Positions 17,516 to 25,806 of a stretch of 64,000 nucleotides of DNA are shown piece by piece (position 1 is the first letter of the stretch; every line of letters starts with the position of its first letter). The translations under genes were made by a program, and so were the position numbers. The DNA lies in contig NZ_CBDIIJ010000002.1 of NCBI RefSeq assembly GCF_965279675.1, positions 310,001-374,000 of the forward strand. Direction: 5' to 3'. The notes beneath the pieces are model-generated. The model was not told the origin of the DNA, searched no databases, and worked only from the letters and a program-made list of their open reading frames with translations. The DNA is from Mucisphaera sp965279675 (lineage in GTDB: Bacteria; Planctomycetota; Phycisphaerae; Phycisphaerales; Phycisphaeraceae).

Positions 17516-19299
17516 GCCATAAAGCACACGGGCAGGTTCGCCAGGGGCAGGTGATCACGACCTGGGGTCCGGGTGCGCTGATCGACTTGCCGCAGGACGC
17601 CGCCATCATCGCCGGACTAGATACTTGGCCCAAGACAAGCGAGTTGTTGGAAATCAATGAGCCGCGTCTGGTTGCCAAACTTGAGCGGCTCACCGGCATG
17701 ACGGCGGTGAGGCTCTTCGCGCCTCCCAGCGACCCACAAGATCCGCGGGAACCTGCACGTGGCATTGGGGCGTGGCGATTCCCCGAGTGGTTCGTTGTTC
17801 AGATGGACGATGAGGATCAAGACCGAGTCCGATCGCGACGACTCGTCCCTCGCAAAGCCCTTGATGATCGAGGTCGCTTCGACGGCCGCGGCGTCATTCC
17901 CACCCGCTTTGTTCGGGCGTGCCCGAACGGACATGTCGATGATCTTGATTGGTGGTTCTTCGTCCATGGCCCTGGGGACGACTGTCGCCGCCAACTGTGG
18001 CTCGATGAGCGCGGCACCAGTGGTGATCTCGCAGAGCTTGTTGTCCGGTGCGAATGTGGGAAGAGCCGCAACTTGTACGAGGCGGCCCAGATCGAGCTCA
18101 ACGCTCTAGGGACATGCCGCGGGGCTCGACCGTGGCTTGGGCGAAACGCGAACGAAGACTGCAAGCTTCCAAGTCGTCTTCTCGTCCGCACCGCATCGAA
18201 TGCGTACTTCCCGCAAGTACTGAGCGTGTTGTCGATACCGGACGAACGGCGAAAGGTCGATGTCGCCGTCGATGCGCATTGGGAAGATCTACAGATCGTG
18301 GATTCGGCAGATGTGCTGAAGATCATGAAACGCAAGCCGGACGTCGCGAAGGATCTGGACCTCTTCTCAGACGGCGACGTGCTCGATGCAATCGAGCGGA
18401 AGAAGTCATCGGGCACCGAGGACAAGCCTGTGAAACAAGTGGAGGTCGAGGCACTGCTCGCTGCTCCCGAAGGCTACGGGGATGATGTGCCGATCGATCC
18501 AAATTTCCATGCGAGACGTCTCCCTGACGCGGCATGGAGGTCGTCATCTCTCACGGATGGGCTCCAGTCAGTCATTCAAGTGCACCGTCTCCGAGAGGTG
18601 CTCGCGCTATCAGGCTTTACGAGGTTCGAGGCGATTACTCCGGATATCCACGGCGACTACGACTCGGATGTTGTCCGGGCCGAGTTGGCGTTGGAGCCCT
18701 CGTGGTTCCCGGCTGTTGAAAACCGTGGCGAGGGAGTCTTTATCCAGCTAAGGGCTGAGGCGATTTCGACTTGGATGGCACGTGATGCAGTCAAGTCGCG
18801 ATTGGCGGTCCTGTCGGGTGGGCACGACCGTTGGGCCGAGGGGCGCAAGACGGCGCGGCCGTTTCCCGGTGGTCCATACCTGCTGCTGCATACGCTGTCG
18901 CATCTCTTGATTCAGTCCATATCGCTTCGGTGTGGATACCCTGCCAGCTCACTCCGTGAGCGCATCTTCGTGGAGCCACAGGGCGCAGGGATTCTCCTCT
19001 ACACGGCAAGCGCGGATTCAGCTGGCACGCTCGGTGGACTCGTGCAGCAAGCGCGTCACCTTGAGTCGCATCTTCGGCAGGCTCTTCGGATCGGAGCGCT
19101 CTGCTCCAACGATCCCATTTGTGCTCAGCATTCCCCGAGCGAGAGCATGGAGGGCCGATGGCTTCATGGTGCCTCATGCCACGGGTGCTGCTTGATTGCT
19201 GAGACTTCATGTGAAATGCGAAACGACTACCTGGATCGATCCCTTGTCGTTGACACACTGTCCGATTCCGGTGCGTCGTTCTTTGGGGCACAGCCGTGA
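17512..19299 (+). CDS. drmB: DrmB, DUF1998 protein of DISARM
   Basis: 595 residues starting at a GTG that overlaps the drmA stop (GTGA). It opens with a conserved RQGQVITTWGPGALIDLP block, has Cys-rich parts (CPNGHVDD at about 137, CECGK near 182) and ends in the DUF1998 signature with a Cys cluster (ASCHGCCLIAETSCEMRND, about 551-569). In DISARM this protein pairs with DrmA and stimulates its DNA activity. Neighbouring genes confirm the assignment. Confidence 0.93.
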   Translation: MSHKAHGQVRQGQVITTWGPGALIDLPQDAAIIAGLDTWPKTSELLEINEPRLVAKLERLTGMTAVRLFAPPSDPQDPREPARGIGAWRFPEWFVVQMDDEDQDRVRSRRLVPRKALDDRGRFDGRGVIPTRFVRACPNGHVDDLDWWFFVHGPGDDCRRQLWLDERGTSGDLAELVVRCECGKSRNLYEAAQIELNALGTCRGARPWLGRNANEDCKLPSRLLVRTASNAYFPQVLSVLSIPDERRKVDVAVDAHWEDLQIVDSADVLKIMKRKPDVAKDLDLFSDGDVLDAIERKKSSGTEDKPVKQVEVEALLAAPEGYGDDVPIDPNFHARRLPDAAWRSSSLTDGLQSVIQVHRLREVLALSGFTRFEAITPDIHGDYDSDVVRAELALEPSWFPAVENRGEGVFIQLRAEAISTWMARDAVKSRLAVLSGGHDRWAEGRKTARPFPGGPYLLLHTLSHLLIQSISLRCGYPASSLRERIFVEPQGAGILLYTASADSAGTLGGLVQQARHLESHLRQALRIGALCSNDPICAQHSPSESMEGRWLHGASCHGCCLIAETSCEMRNDYLDRSLVVDTLSDSGASFFGAQP

Positions 19300-20081
19300 A
19301 CCATGCTGCTGTCCTACAGATACCCCCGCATATCCGCGAGAGGCTCATTAAAGCCCTTGAGACCGGTCTTGCGCCGTACCCGTGCACTGCCGTTGGGCTA
19401 CGTTCAGCTCTCGGTAACGCGGAAGTTCTGCCGGCGTCCATTCAAGCCATTAACGCCGTTGCCCGCTATGGAGTCGATGCATCCTGTGCGGCGGCATGGC
19501 TCAGGTCCGTAAGTGCCGCATCATCAGCCAGTGCAAGCCCTGATCTTGTCTGGTCAGGCCCAGAGGTTCCGGGTGTACACGCTCGCGATACACGGAGGGT
19601 GTACGAGGAACTGCAAGGCACCTTTAAGACGGCATTATGGCTTAGCACCTATGCGTTTTTTGATGGTCCGAAGGCATTTGAGTTGCTTGCCCGTCGGTTG
19701 GATGAAGACCCGTCGCTTGACGTGTGGCTTCTGCTGAACATTCAGCGGCCGAAGGGGGATACGTCAATGGCGTCAGATGTCGTCCGTCGTTTCACCGATA
19801 CGTTCTGGACGCACGATTGGCCCGGAGTGACTCGGCCCCGGGTGTACTTCGACCCACGGTCGCTTGAGCTGAATACCACGCGCGGTGTTCTGCACGCCAA
19901 GGCAGTCGTCGCGGATGACGAGGTCGTCTTTATCACCTCTGCAAATATGACCGAGGCGGCCTTCGACCGAAACTTCGAGCTGGGTGTTCTGTCGCGGGAC
20001 AGGGCCTTGGCAGCCTCGGTCGCACGACACTTCCAGGCTCTCATTGATCAAGGCCTGCTATCACCGCTTCCGCAGCACTGA
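19296..20081 (+). CDS. drmC: DrmC, phospholipase D-like nuclease of DISARM
   Basis: 261 residues from a GTG overlapping the drmB stop. One HKD motif is clear: LHAKAVVADDEVVFITSANMT at about 198-218, with His, Lys and Asp in place; as in other single-motif PLD nucleases, a dimer would make the active site. The N-terminal 75 residues are helical and the family-specific strand ALWLSTYAF follows. It is the last gene of the DISARM operon. DrmC homologues are often dispensable for defence, so it may be an accessory nuclease. Confidence 0.9.
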   Translation: MNHAAVLQIPPHIRERLIKALETGLAPYPCTAVGLRSALGNAEVLPASIQAINAVARYGVDASCAAAWLRSVSAASSASASPDLVWSGPEVPGVHARDTRRVYEELQGTFKTALWLSTYAFFDGPKAFELLARRLDEDPSLDVWLLLNIQRPKGDTSMASDVVRRFTDTFWTHDWPGVTRPRVYFDPRSLELNTTRGVLHAKAVVADDEVVFITSANMTEAAFDRNFELGVLSRDRALAASVARHFQALIDQGLLSPLPQH

Positions 20082-20250
20082 CCCTTTGGATGCGCACAAC
20101 AAGGTTCCCGAAGAGCGCGAATCGCGTGACGGCCTGCGTCATCGTCGGCAGCCGCGAGGTTCGACCGCGACCTCGTTCTCACCATCCATACGAATAGACC
20201 ACCCTTCGATCCTGACGCACAACGAAGGGCATGAGAAGCGGCAGCAAAGA
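20082..20250. other. Gap after the DISARM operon with two hairpins
   Basis: No gene. Two inverted repeats, CGAGGT/ACCTCG near 20156-20176 and CCCTTCG/CGAAGGG near 20202-20229, could end the DISARM transcript, but neither is followed by a T-run. Confidence 0.3.
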
Positions 20251-20253
20251 TGA

Positions 20254-20814
20254 ACTTTCCCCCTGAACCGAGTCCGGAGGTTGTGGGAGACTTCCCGCGA
20301 TCTGGACGTCATCAGGAAGGGCACCATTTCGGTCTTCAGCGGCCCGGCCCCGGACATCGAGATCCTAGAGACCGAGGACGCCGAGATCGAGACCGTCTCC
20401 GGCTGGGTGACCCGCCAGATCGAGTCGGGCCTGCCGGCCGAGGAGATTGGCGTCTTCGTCGGATCATCAGCCCAGCTGCCTCGGGCCCACGCGGCCATCA
20501 AGACGGCCGGGATCGATGCTTGTGATCTCGATGGCCAGAAGGACCTTGAGCCGGGCCACATCGCCGTGAGCACCATGCACTTGGCCAAGGGCCTCGAGTT
20601 CCGGGCCGTGGCCGTCATGGCCTGTGACGATGAAGTCATCCCCCTGCAGGAGCGGATCGAGGCCGTCGCCGACGAGGCGGACTTGGAGGAGGTCTACAAC
20701 ACCGAGCGGCACCTCCTCTACGTCGCGTGCACCCGAGCGAGGGATCATCTGCTCATTACGGGGATCGACCCGGCGTTGGACTTCCTCGCCGACCTCACCG
20801 TGACAAGTTCTTGA
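20254..20814 (+). pseudogene. UvrD/Rep-type helicase, C-terminal fragment only
   Basis: About 187 in-frame codons after a stop at 20251. The text includes GTISVFSGPAPDIE, ISTMHLAKGLEFRAVAV-type sequence (here STMHLAKGLEFRAVAV, motif V) and NTERHLLYVACTRARDHLLI (motif VI with the Arg finger), the end of a superfamily 1 UvrD-like helicase. The ATPase half with Walker A is absent, there is no plausible start with a ribosome site, and the frame closes at both ends, so this is a 5'-truncated remnant. Confidence 0.75.
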
Positions 20815-20844
20815 ACCGCTATGGTGAGCGGATATCCTTTGGTC

Positions 20845-21318
20845 ATGGCCGAACAGAACCCAACCCGACGCCCCGGCCGCCCGTCGTCGTACTCCAAGAC
20901 GCTGGCGGCGAAGATCTGCGCGCGGCTTGCGGAGGGAGAATCCCTCCGATCGATCTGCCGGTCCCCCGACATGCCCTCCCGCCCAACTGTCATGGCCTGG
21001 CTGGATAAGCACCCGGAGTTTTTTGACCGGTACGCGCGAGCTCGTGATATTGGCTACGAGCTCCTCGCCGACGAGATCCTGGACATCGCGGACGACGGCC
21101 GCAACGACTGGGTCGAGCGTCACGACCCTGAGAACCCGGGCTACAAGACCAACCGCGAGCACATCGCTCGCAGCAGACTGCGGATCGACACGCGCAAGTG
21201 GGTACTGGCGCGAATGCTGCCGAAGAAGTTTGGGGAGCGACAGAAGTCAGAGCCGGGCGGGCAAGTGACGTTTAACGTGGTCACGGGGATTGAACGAGCA
21301 CCGAACGATGAACCATGA
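20845..21318 (+). CDS. Phage terminase small subunit (TerS)
   Basis: 157 residues from ATG 20845, or 165 from ATG 20821; neither has a strong ribosome site. The protein opens with GRPSSYSKTLAAKICARLAEG and SLRSICRSPDMPSRPTVMAWL, the DNA-binding HTH of the terminase small subunit family found in many tailed phages. A helical stretch IADDGRNDWVERHD and the conserved SRLRIDTRKWVLARMLPKKFG complete the family pattern. It recognises pac/cos DNA and loads the large subunit. There is no large subunit, portal or capsid gene nearby, so alone it fits a phage satellite that redirects packaging of a helper phage. Confidence 0.85.
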   Translation: MAEQNPTRRPGRPSSYSKTLAAKICARLAEGESLRSICRSPDMPSRPTVMAWLDKHPEFFDRYARARDIGYELLADEILDIADDGRNDWVERHDPENPGYKTNREHIARSRLRIDTRKWVLARMLPKKFGERQKSEPGGQVTFNVVTGIERAPNDEP

Positions 21319-21376
21319 TCTCGTGCGTAGTAAAGAGCAGATTTGATCCTGATCGAGCCCATGCATAGGCCCTAGC

Positions 21377-22381
21377 TTGTTGAATCAATCGCTGGCATTT
21401 CGACTCGTTGAACGACTTGAAGAAGCCATCAGGATGATTCAGGAATCCTCTACTGTGCTGAGAGTCGATTGCCAATCTGTGGCACATGTTCTGTACGCGA
21501 ATGAAGAAGTAAAGCAGTCAGTTCGATGGGATAGAATTGAGCATTTATCGCATAAGTTACAGTTCAAGCCGCCATTGACAGAACTTAGGGGTATATCTAA
21601 ATCGGGAATTCGTGCCGACGGCAGGGATTACTCGTTCATCGAAGAACATCGTATTTTCAACTATCCAGAAGGTTCAATGGGCCCACTGTTGAACTATCGT
21701 GACGACTATGACCCTGGTGAAATAGCGACGGCAGTTTGTGAAGTTCTGGGTGCATGGGTCGCTTACCTTAACGCGGAACTGGAATCTGTTACCCCAGTAA
21801 CTAGTCTTGATAAGCAGCAGGAGCGCAACAGCTCCCAGGTGGAGCAATCCCCTGTCGCACCCCAAGAGCAATCTTCGAGCAAAGATAAAGTTGGTGTGAA
21901 AAAGTCTTGGACCGAAGTGCAGAAACAGCTAGTTGAGATGCACGATTCAGGGATCCCGTATTCAGACACAAGGACGTTAGCCAAGAAAATCGGCTGTTCT
22001 GTGTCGACAATCAACAAGGCAATAAAACCCTCCGAAGGCAGCCTAGCCAAGCTTGATGAGCCAGGAAAGCACTACGCGACTAAAGCCTCTATCACCCTTA
22101 GAGCTTGGCGAGCCAAGAAGGTGATTCCCACGAACAAGCCCTCTGTAATGGGTCTTAATGAGGCGATCGAGGATCAACTCAAGCAGACTCGAGAGACGGA
22201 TCCAAGCACGGAGCTCGCATCAGTAGAGTCTGAGGCCAAGATACGGGAGTACATAGCGACACTCTCCGATGAGAAAAAGAAATGGCTTCAGAGTTTACCC
22301 CTCGATGAGCAACGAGAAGCCATTCGGCTGATGCTTGAGGATCCGGATAAAGGTTTCAAGGTTCTGAAGCGGAGACCCTAG
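21377..22381 (+). CDS. Unrecognised element protein with an HTH-like segment
   Basis: 334 residues from a TTG start. Codon use is clearly AT-richer than in the chromosome. The N-terminal 135 residues are of mixed alpha/beta type, a Gln/Ser-rich linker follows (about 145-175), and residues about 200-217 (TRTLAKKIGCSVSTINKA) look like a helix-turn-helix. The C-terminal 70 residues are highly charged and helical (ends KVLKRRP). I recognise no family. It lies between terS and the AlpA-like gene, and could be an element regulator or a helper-interference protein; that is only a guess from position. Confidence 0.6.
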   Translation: MLNQSLAFRLVERLEEAIRMIQESSTVLRVDCQSVAHVLYANEEVKQSVRWDRIEHLSHKLQFKPPLTELRGISKSGIRADGRDYSFIEEHRIFNYPEGSMGPLLNYRDDYDPGEIATAVCEVLGAWVAYLNAELESVTPVTSLDKQQERNSSQVEQSPVAPQEQSSSKDKVGVKKSWTEVQKQLVEMHDSGIPYSDTRTLAKKIGCSVSTINKAIKPSEGSLAKLDEPGKHYATKASITLRAWRAKKVIPTNKPSVMGLNEAIEDQLKQTRETDPSTELASVESEAKIREYIATLSDEKKKWLQSLPLDEQREAIRLMLEDPDKGFKVLKRRP

Positions 22382-22487
22382 ACAGCAGTATTCGATGAGT
22401 GAAATGCTTCACTCCAGTGATGTAGACAGTTGGCCAGTTGAAGATTCGTCAGGGGGTCGCCTAGTCTTCGAGTCGGGTCTGGGGGTC

Positions 22488-22574
22488 TGTTCGCGATCAT
22501 AGTGTGGTTGTTCGCGATCCAAAAAACCCTTCTCAGCAGCTGAAAACCGATATTTCGGGCTGTTCGCACGAACA
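22488..22574. promoter_or_regulatory. Direct repeats and palindrome before the replication module
   Basis: TGTTCGCGATC is present at 22488-22498 and 22509-22519, exactly 21 bases apart, and TGTTCGCACGAACA at 22561-22574 is a palindrome with the same half-site. They lie in the only long gap of the right half of the element, just upstream of the AlpA-like and primase genes; an operator or an iteron-type origin would fit. Confidence 0.5.
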
Positions 22575-22622
22575 ACACGTCTTCCAGTACACGGGCAATG
22601 TCGCCCCGAAGGAGACCGTGTT

Positions 22623-22865
22623 ATGTCGAACTGCAAAGAACCAAGCCGCTGTGTGCCGGCTTCCATTCCAAGACTCCTGACCTACCGCCAAGCCGGCGAG
22701 GTTCTGGGCGTCACCGAACGTACCGTCTGGGCCTTGGTCAACCGTCGCGTTATCCCCTCTGTCAGAATCGGCTACTCGGTCAGGATTGATCCGGCAGATC
22801 TCGAGTCGTATATCCAGCAATCAAAGAGGGGTTGCCAGACGCAGGAAAGTGAGGGTGTCCGATGA
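22623..22865 (+). CDS. AlpA/excisionase-like HTH protein
   Basis: 80 residues. LLTYRQAGEVLGVTERTVWALV followed by RRVIPSVRIGYSVRIDPADLESYI is the complete HTH_17 pattern (winged helix of MerR/AlpA/Xis type). AAGGAG lies 8 bases before the ATG. In satellites, proteins of this kind switch on the element or act as directionality factors. The stop overlaps the start of the primase gene (ATGA), so the two are translated together; the repeats just upstream are its likely binding sites. Confidence 0.85.
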   Translation: MSNCKEPSRCVPASIPRLLTYRQAGEVLGVTERTVWALVNRRVIPSVRIGYSVRIDPADLESYIQQSKRGCQTQESEGVR

Positions 22866-25420
22866 GTGACTGGCACCCCGTAACTGAGAACAACCCTTGT
22901 CCGGTCTGCGGCAAATCACACTGGTGTGCATTCACACCCGACGCGAAACGTCTGAGGTGCATGCGCGGTGGGGCTACCCCGGCGGATATGAAATACCTCA
23001 AGGAGGACCGTGATGGCGGACATCTCTACACGTTCAAGGACGATGACACGAGTTCACATTTCAAGCCACGGTCTAGGTCTAACCCCGCCCCGAAAGTCGA
23101 TGTGCGAGCCCTTGCTAAGGAGATGGAGAACCTCAGGGGTCAAATGACCTCGGAGCTTCTCACTAGTCTCGCTGCCTCTACAGGCCTACCCGAAGAATCC
23201 TGGCGGCCACTTCGTGTCGGCTGGGCTACTCGATCAGATCTCAACAGACTTCATGTGGCAGGAAGTGGTAGCTGGCGCGAGTCCAACCCAGAAGGTGCCT
23301 TCGCCATCGCCGAGTCTGACGGCAAGGGGCGAATCATCGGCATCAGCTTCAGGACTTTGGACGGTCTCAAAGGCTCTGCAAAGGGCTCCCAACGTGGCCT
23401 GGTGGTACCCGATTCATCGGGTACGGGGCCCACGCTCGTGGTCGAGGGGGCCTCGGACGTGGCGGCATGTAACTCGATGGGCCTGCGAGCCGTGGGGCGG
23501 CCCAGCAACTCAGCCGGGGCCGCCTTCCTCGACGATTATCTCGAGGGCGAGGAGATCCTGGTCGTCGGGGAGAACGACCGCAAAGCCGACGGATCCTGGC
23601 CCGGGAGGGAAGGGGCGAAAACCATCGCCTCCAAGCTAGCGGGCCTATGGGGTAAGCAGGTGTCTTGGTCGTTGCCACCAGACGGGGCCAAGGACATCAG
23701 GGCGTACTACCAGCAGCACGTCGTTTTAGGGTCCACGGACCCACGTCTGGTGGGGCGCGAGCTCCTGAGACAGCTCAAGGCGAGTAAACAAGGCGTGAAG
23801 CCAAAGAAGCCTGCAGCTGACCCCGAGGATCTCGTGTCGCTGGCCATGGAGCTCTATGACTTTGGCAAGACCGAAACCGGTGAGGTGTTTGCAGTTTCGA
23901 AGGATGGTCCAAGGCTTGCGCAACTCTTCCGCCGAAGCAGCGGCTCCTTCAAGGCTGACCTAGCCCTTGCATACAAGGTCAAGAACAGCAAGACCTGTGG
24001 GTCCGACATGTTTGAATCGGCCTTAAGGGTGCTCGAGGGCCTGGCGATGAAGGTGACTGCAGTCCCTGTCGCGATCCGCGTGGGCTCGATGTCTCCGGCG
24101 GCTTCGGACATGTCGGACGTTTCGGACATGTCGGACGATCAACTTGGGCTGGAACCGGGGGTGTGTGTGCTGGATCTGGGTAGAGACGACGGCCAAGTGG
24201 TGGTCATCGACCCGCAAGGCTGGGAGCTAAGACGTGAATCGTCCCTCCTGTTCCAGAGAACTGCTCTCACGAGCGAATTGCCATTACCTCAGCAGGATGT
24301 TGACTCATCGAGGCTGCTTGAGTTCAAGCAGATCCTCAATGTGACTGAGAAGGACTGGCCGCTTGTCGTGGGATGGATGGTCGCGAGCCTGTTACCCGAC
24401 ATCCCGCACCCGATTCTGATGCTGGGTGGTGAGCAGGGGACCGGCAAGTCGACGGCGGCACGACTCGTAGCCGGCCTGATCGACCCCTCTTCGGCACCGC
24501 TCCGATCCGAGCCTCGGAATCCTGAAGAGCTGGCCGTCTCGGCCTCGAACTCCTGGATTGTCTGTCTCGACAACCTGTCCAGGATATGCCCATGGCTCTC
24601 CGACGCCCTGTGCAAGGCTGTTACGGGCGACGGGCACGTTCGACGCAAGCTCTACACCGACGGAGAGCCCGCGGTGATGGCCTATCGCCGGTGCATCATG
24701 CTCACCAGCATCGACCCGGGCAGTCTCCGGGGTGACCTGGGTGAGCGTCTGCTGATGGTAGAACTCGAGCGGATCCACTCCGACGCCCGGAAAACCGAGT
24801 CCCGGTTGAACCGCCAGTATCAGCGACTCCGGCCGGTTCTGCTCGGGGCCCTGCTAACCGCCGTATCCAGAATCTTGGCAGCCTTGCCACAGGTCAGCCT
24901 CGACGAACACCCGCGGATGGCTGATTTTGCTCAGGTTCTGGCGGCGCTAGATCAGGCGTGCCCTGAACTCACCGGGGGCCAAGCCTACGAGAGCTTTATG
25001 AAGCAACGGGGACGGATCTCTCAAGAAGTGGTCGAGGCGGATCCAGTAGCCAGTGCTCTAGTGGCCTGTGTTCAAGAGAAGGGTGAGTTCCGCGGTTCAG
25101 CTAGTGAACTGCTGGAGCTGCTGACGCCCGACAACCCGCTACGGGGATGGCCGGGCACACCCCAGGCCATGGGGCAGCGGCTCAAGCGGATCGCACCCGA
25201 CTTGCGTGAACTCAGCCTTGAAGTCTCTCAGGACAAGGAATCGGATAGCCACAGGAAGCGACTTTGGATTGTCCGCTACATGGGCGATGCAAATGTCCGA
25301 AACGTCCGATCGTCCGGCGCGTCTGAGGACGGTCAGTCCAAGCCCGAGGATCAGACGGATGATCCGGTCGCCCCAGAACCTCGTTCTTCGGACACGGGCG
25401 GGAAGGAGTACCGGTTATGA
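22862..25420 (+). CDS. Primase-helicase with zinc motif, Toprim and D5-like ATPase
   Basis: 852 residues. N-terminal zinc motif (CPVCGKSHWC at 13-22, then C at about 37), a Toprim-like domain at about 195-290 (LVVEGASDVAACNSMGLRAV and EEILVVGENDRKADG), an acidic linker with SDMSDVSDMSDD near 415-427, and an ATPase domain with Walker A GGEQGTGKST at about 521-530 and a Walker B-like SWIVCLDNL. This is the replication protein type of satellites and integrative elements: it would make primers and open the element origin. It is translationally coupled to the AlpA-like gene before and the TubC-N-like gene after. Repeats inside its coding sequence (24104-24139) may serve as origin sites. Confidence 0.88.
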   Translation: MSDWHPVTENNPCPVCGKSHWCAFTPDAKRLRCMRGGATPADMKYLKEDRDGGHLYTFKDDDTSSHFKPRSRSNPAPKVDVRALAKEMENLRGQMTSELLTSLAASTGLPEESWRPLRVGWATRSDLNRLHVAGSGSWRESNPEGAFAIAESDGKGRIIGISFRTLDGLKGSAKGSQRGLVVPDSSGTGPTLVVEGASDVAACNSMGLRAVGRPSNSAGAAFLDDYLEGEEILVVGENDRKADGSWPGREGAKTIASKLAGLWGKQVSWSLPPDGAKDIRAYYQQHVVLGSTDPRLVGRELLRQLKASKQGVKPKKPAADPEDLVSLAMELYDFGKTETGEVFAVSKDGPRLAQLFRRSSGSFKADLALAYKVKNSKTCGSDMFESALRVLEGLAMKVTAVPVAIRVGSMSPAASDMSDVSDMSDDQLGLEPGVCVLDLGRDDGQVVVIDPQGWELRRESSLLFQRTALTSELPLPQQDVDSSRLLEFKQILNVTEKDWPLVVGWMVASLLPDIPHPILMLGGEQGTGKSTAARLVAGLIDPSSAPLRSEPRNPEELAVSASNSWIVCLDNLSRICPWLSDALCKAVTGDGHVRRKLYTDGEPAVMAYRRCIMLTSIDPGSLRGDLGERLLMVELERIHSDARKTESRLNRQYQRLRPVLLGALLTAVSRILAALPQVSLDEHPRMADFAQVLAALDQACPELTGGQAYESFMKQRGRISQEVVEADPVASALVACVQEKGEFRGSASELLELLTPDNPLRGWPGTPQAMGQRLKRIAPDLRELSLEVSQDKESDSHRKRLWIVRYMGDANVRNVRSSGASEDGQSKPEDQTDDPVAPEPRSSDTGGKEYRL

Positions 25421-25803
25421 CAGCTGCGCTTCTGCGAGATCTCCGGGCCGAAGGGGTTCAACTCAAGCTTGTCGATGACGTAGATCCGACCATCCGGGTC
25501 TTGGATCCCCGCGAGGTACTGACCCACGAACGCCTCGTCATGCTCAGTCGACATAAACCACAGCTCGTGAGTTACTTACAACGCGACCGCGACCGTCGTG
25601 AAGCGGCTGGGCTGATCCGTCTCGCGCGCCATCATGGCTTCAATCTAGGCGTTGCGATGCGGGACGCTTGGCACGAGCGGCTGGCGATCTGCACCGTCGA
25701 TGGACTCATGAGCGAGGCCCAGGCAGCTGAGGTAGCTCTGGCCGAGCTATGGTCCTTGATGCAAACTAACCCCCTGCCCCAACCGGGATATGAGGAGCGA
25801 TGA
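25417..25803 (+). CDS. Small protein with TubC-N-like docking domain
   Basis: 128 residues, ATGA overlap with the primase gene. Residues 4-50 (LLRDLRAEGVQLKLVDD, then LTHERLVMLSRHKPQLVSYL) match the TubC N-terminal docking domain, first known from NRPS/PKS subunits but also found next to primase genes on mobile elements. The rest is helical and unassigned. Placed between primase and integrase, it may link the replication protein to a partner. No NRPS or PKS gene is present. Confidence 0.65.
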   Translation: MTAALLRDLRAEGVQLKLVDDVDPTIRVLDPREVLTHERLVMLSRHKPQLVSYLQRDRDRREAAGLIRLARHHGFNLGVAMRDAWHERLAICTVDGLMSEAQAAEVALAELWSLMQTNPLPQPGYEER

Positions 25804-25806
25804 ATC

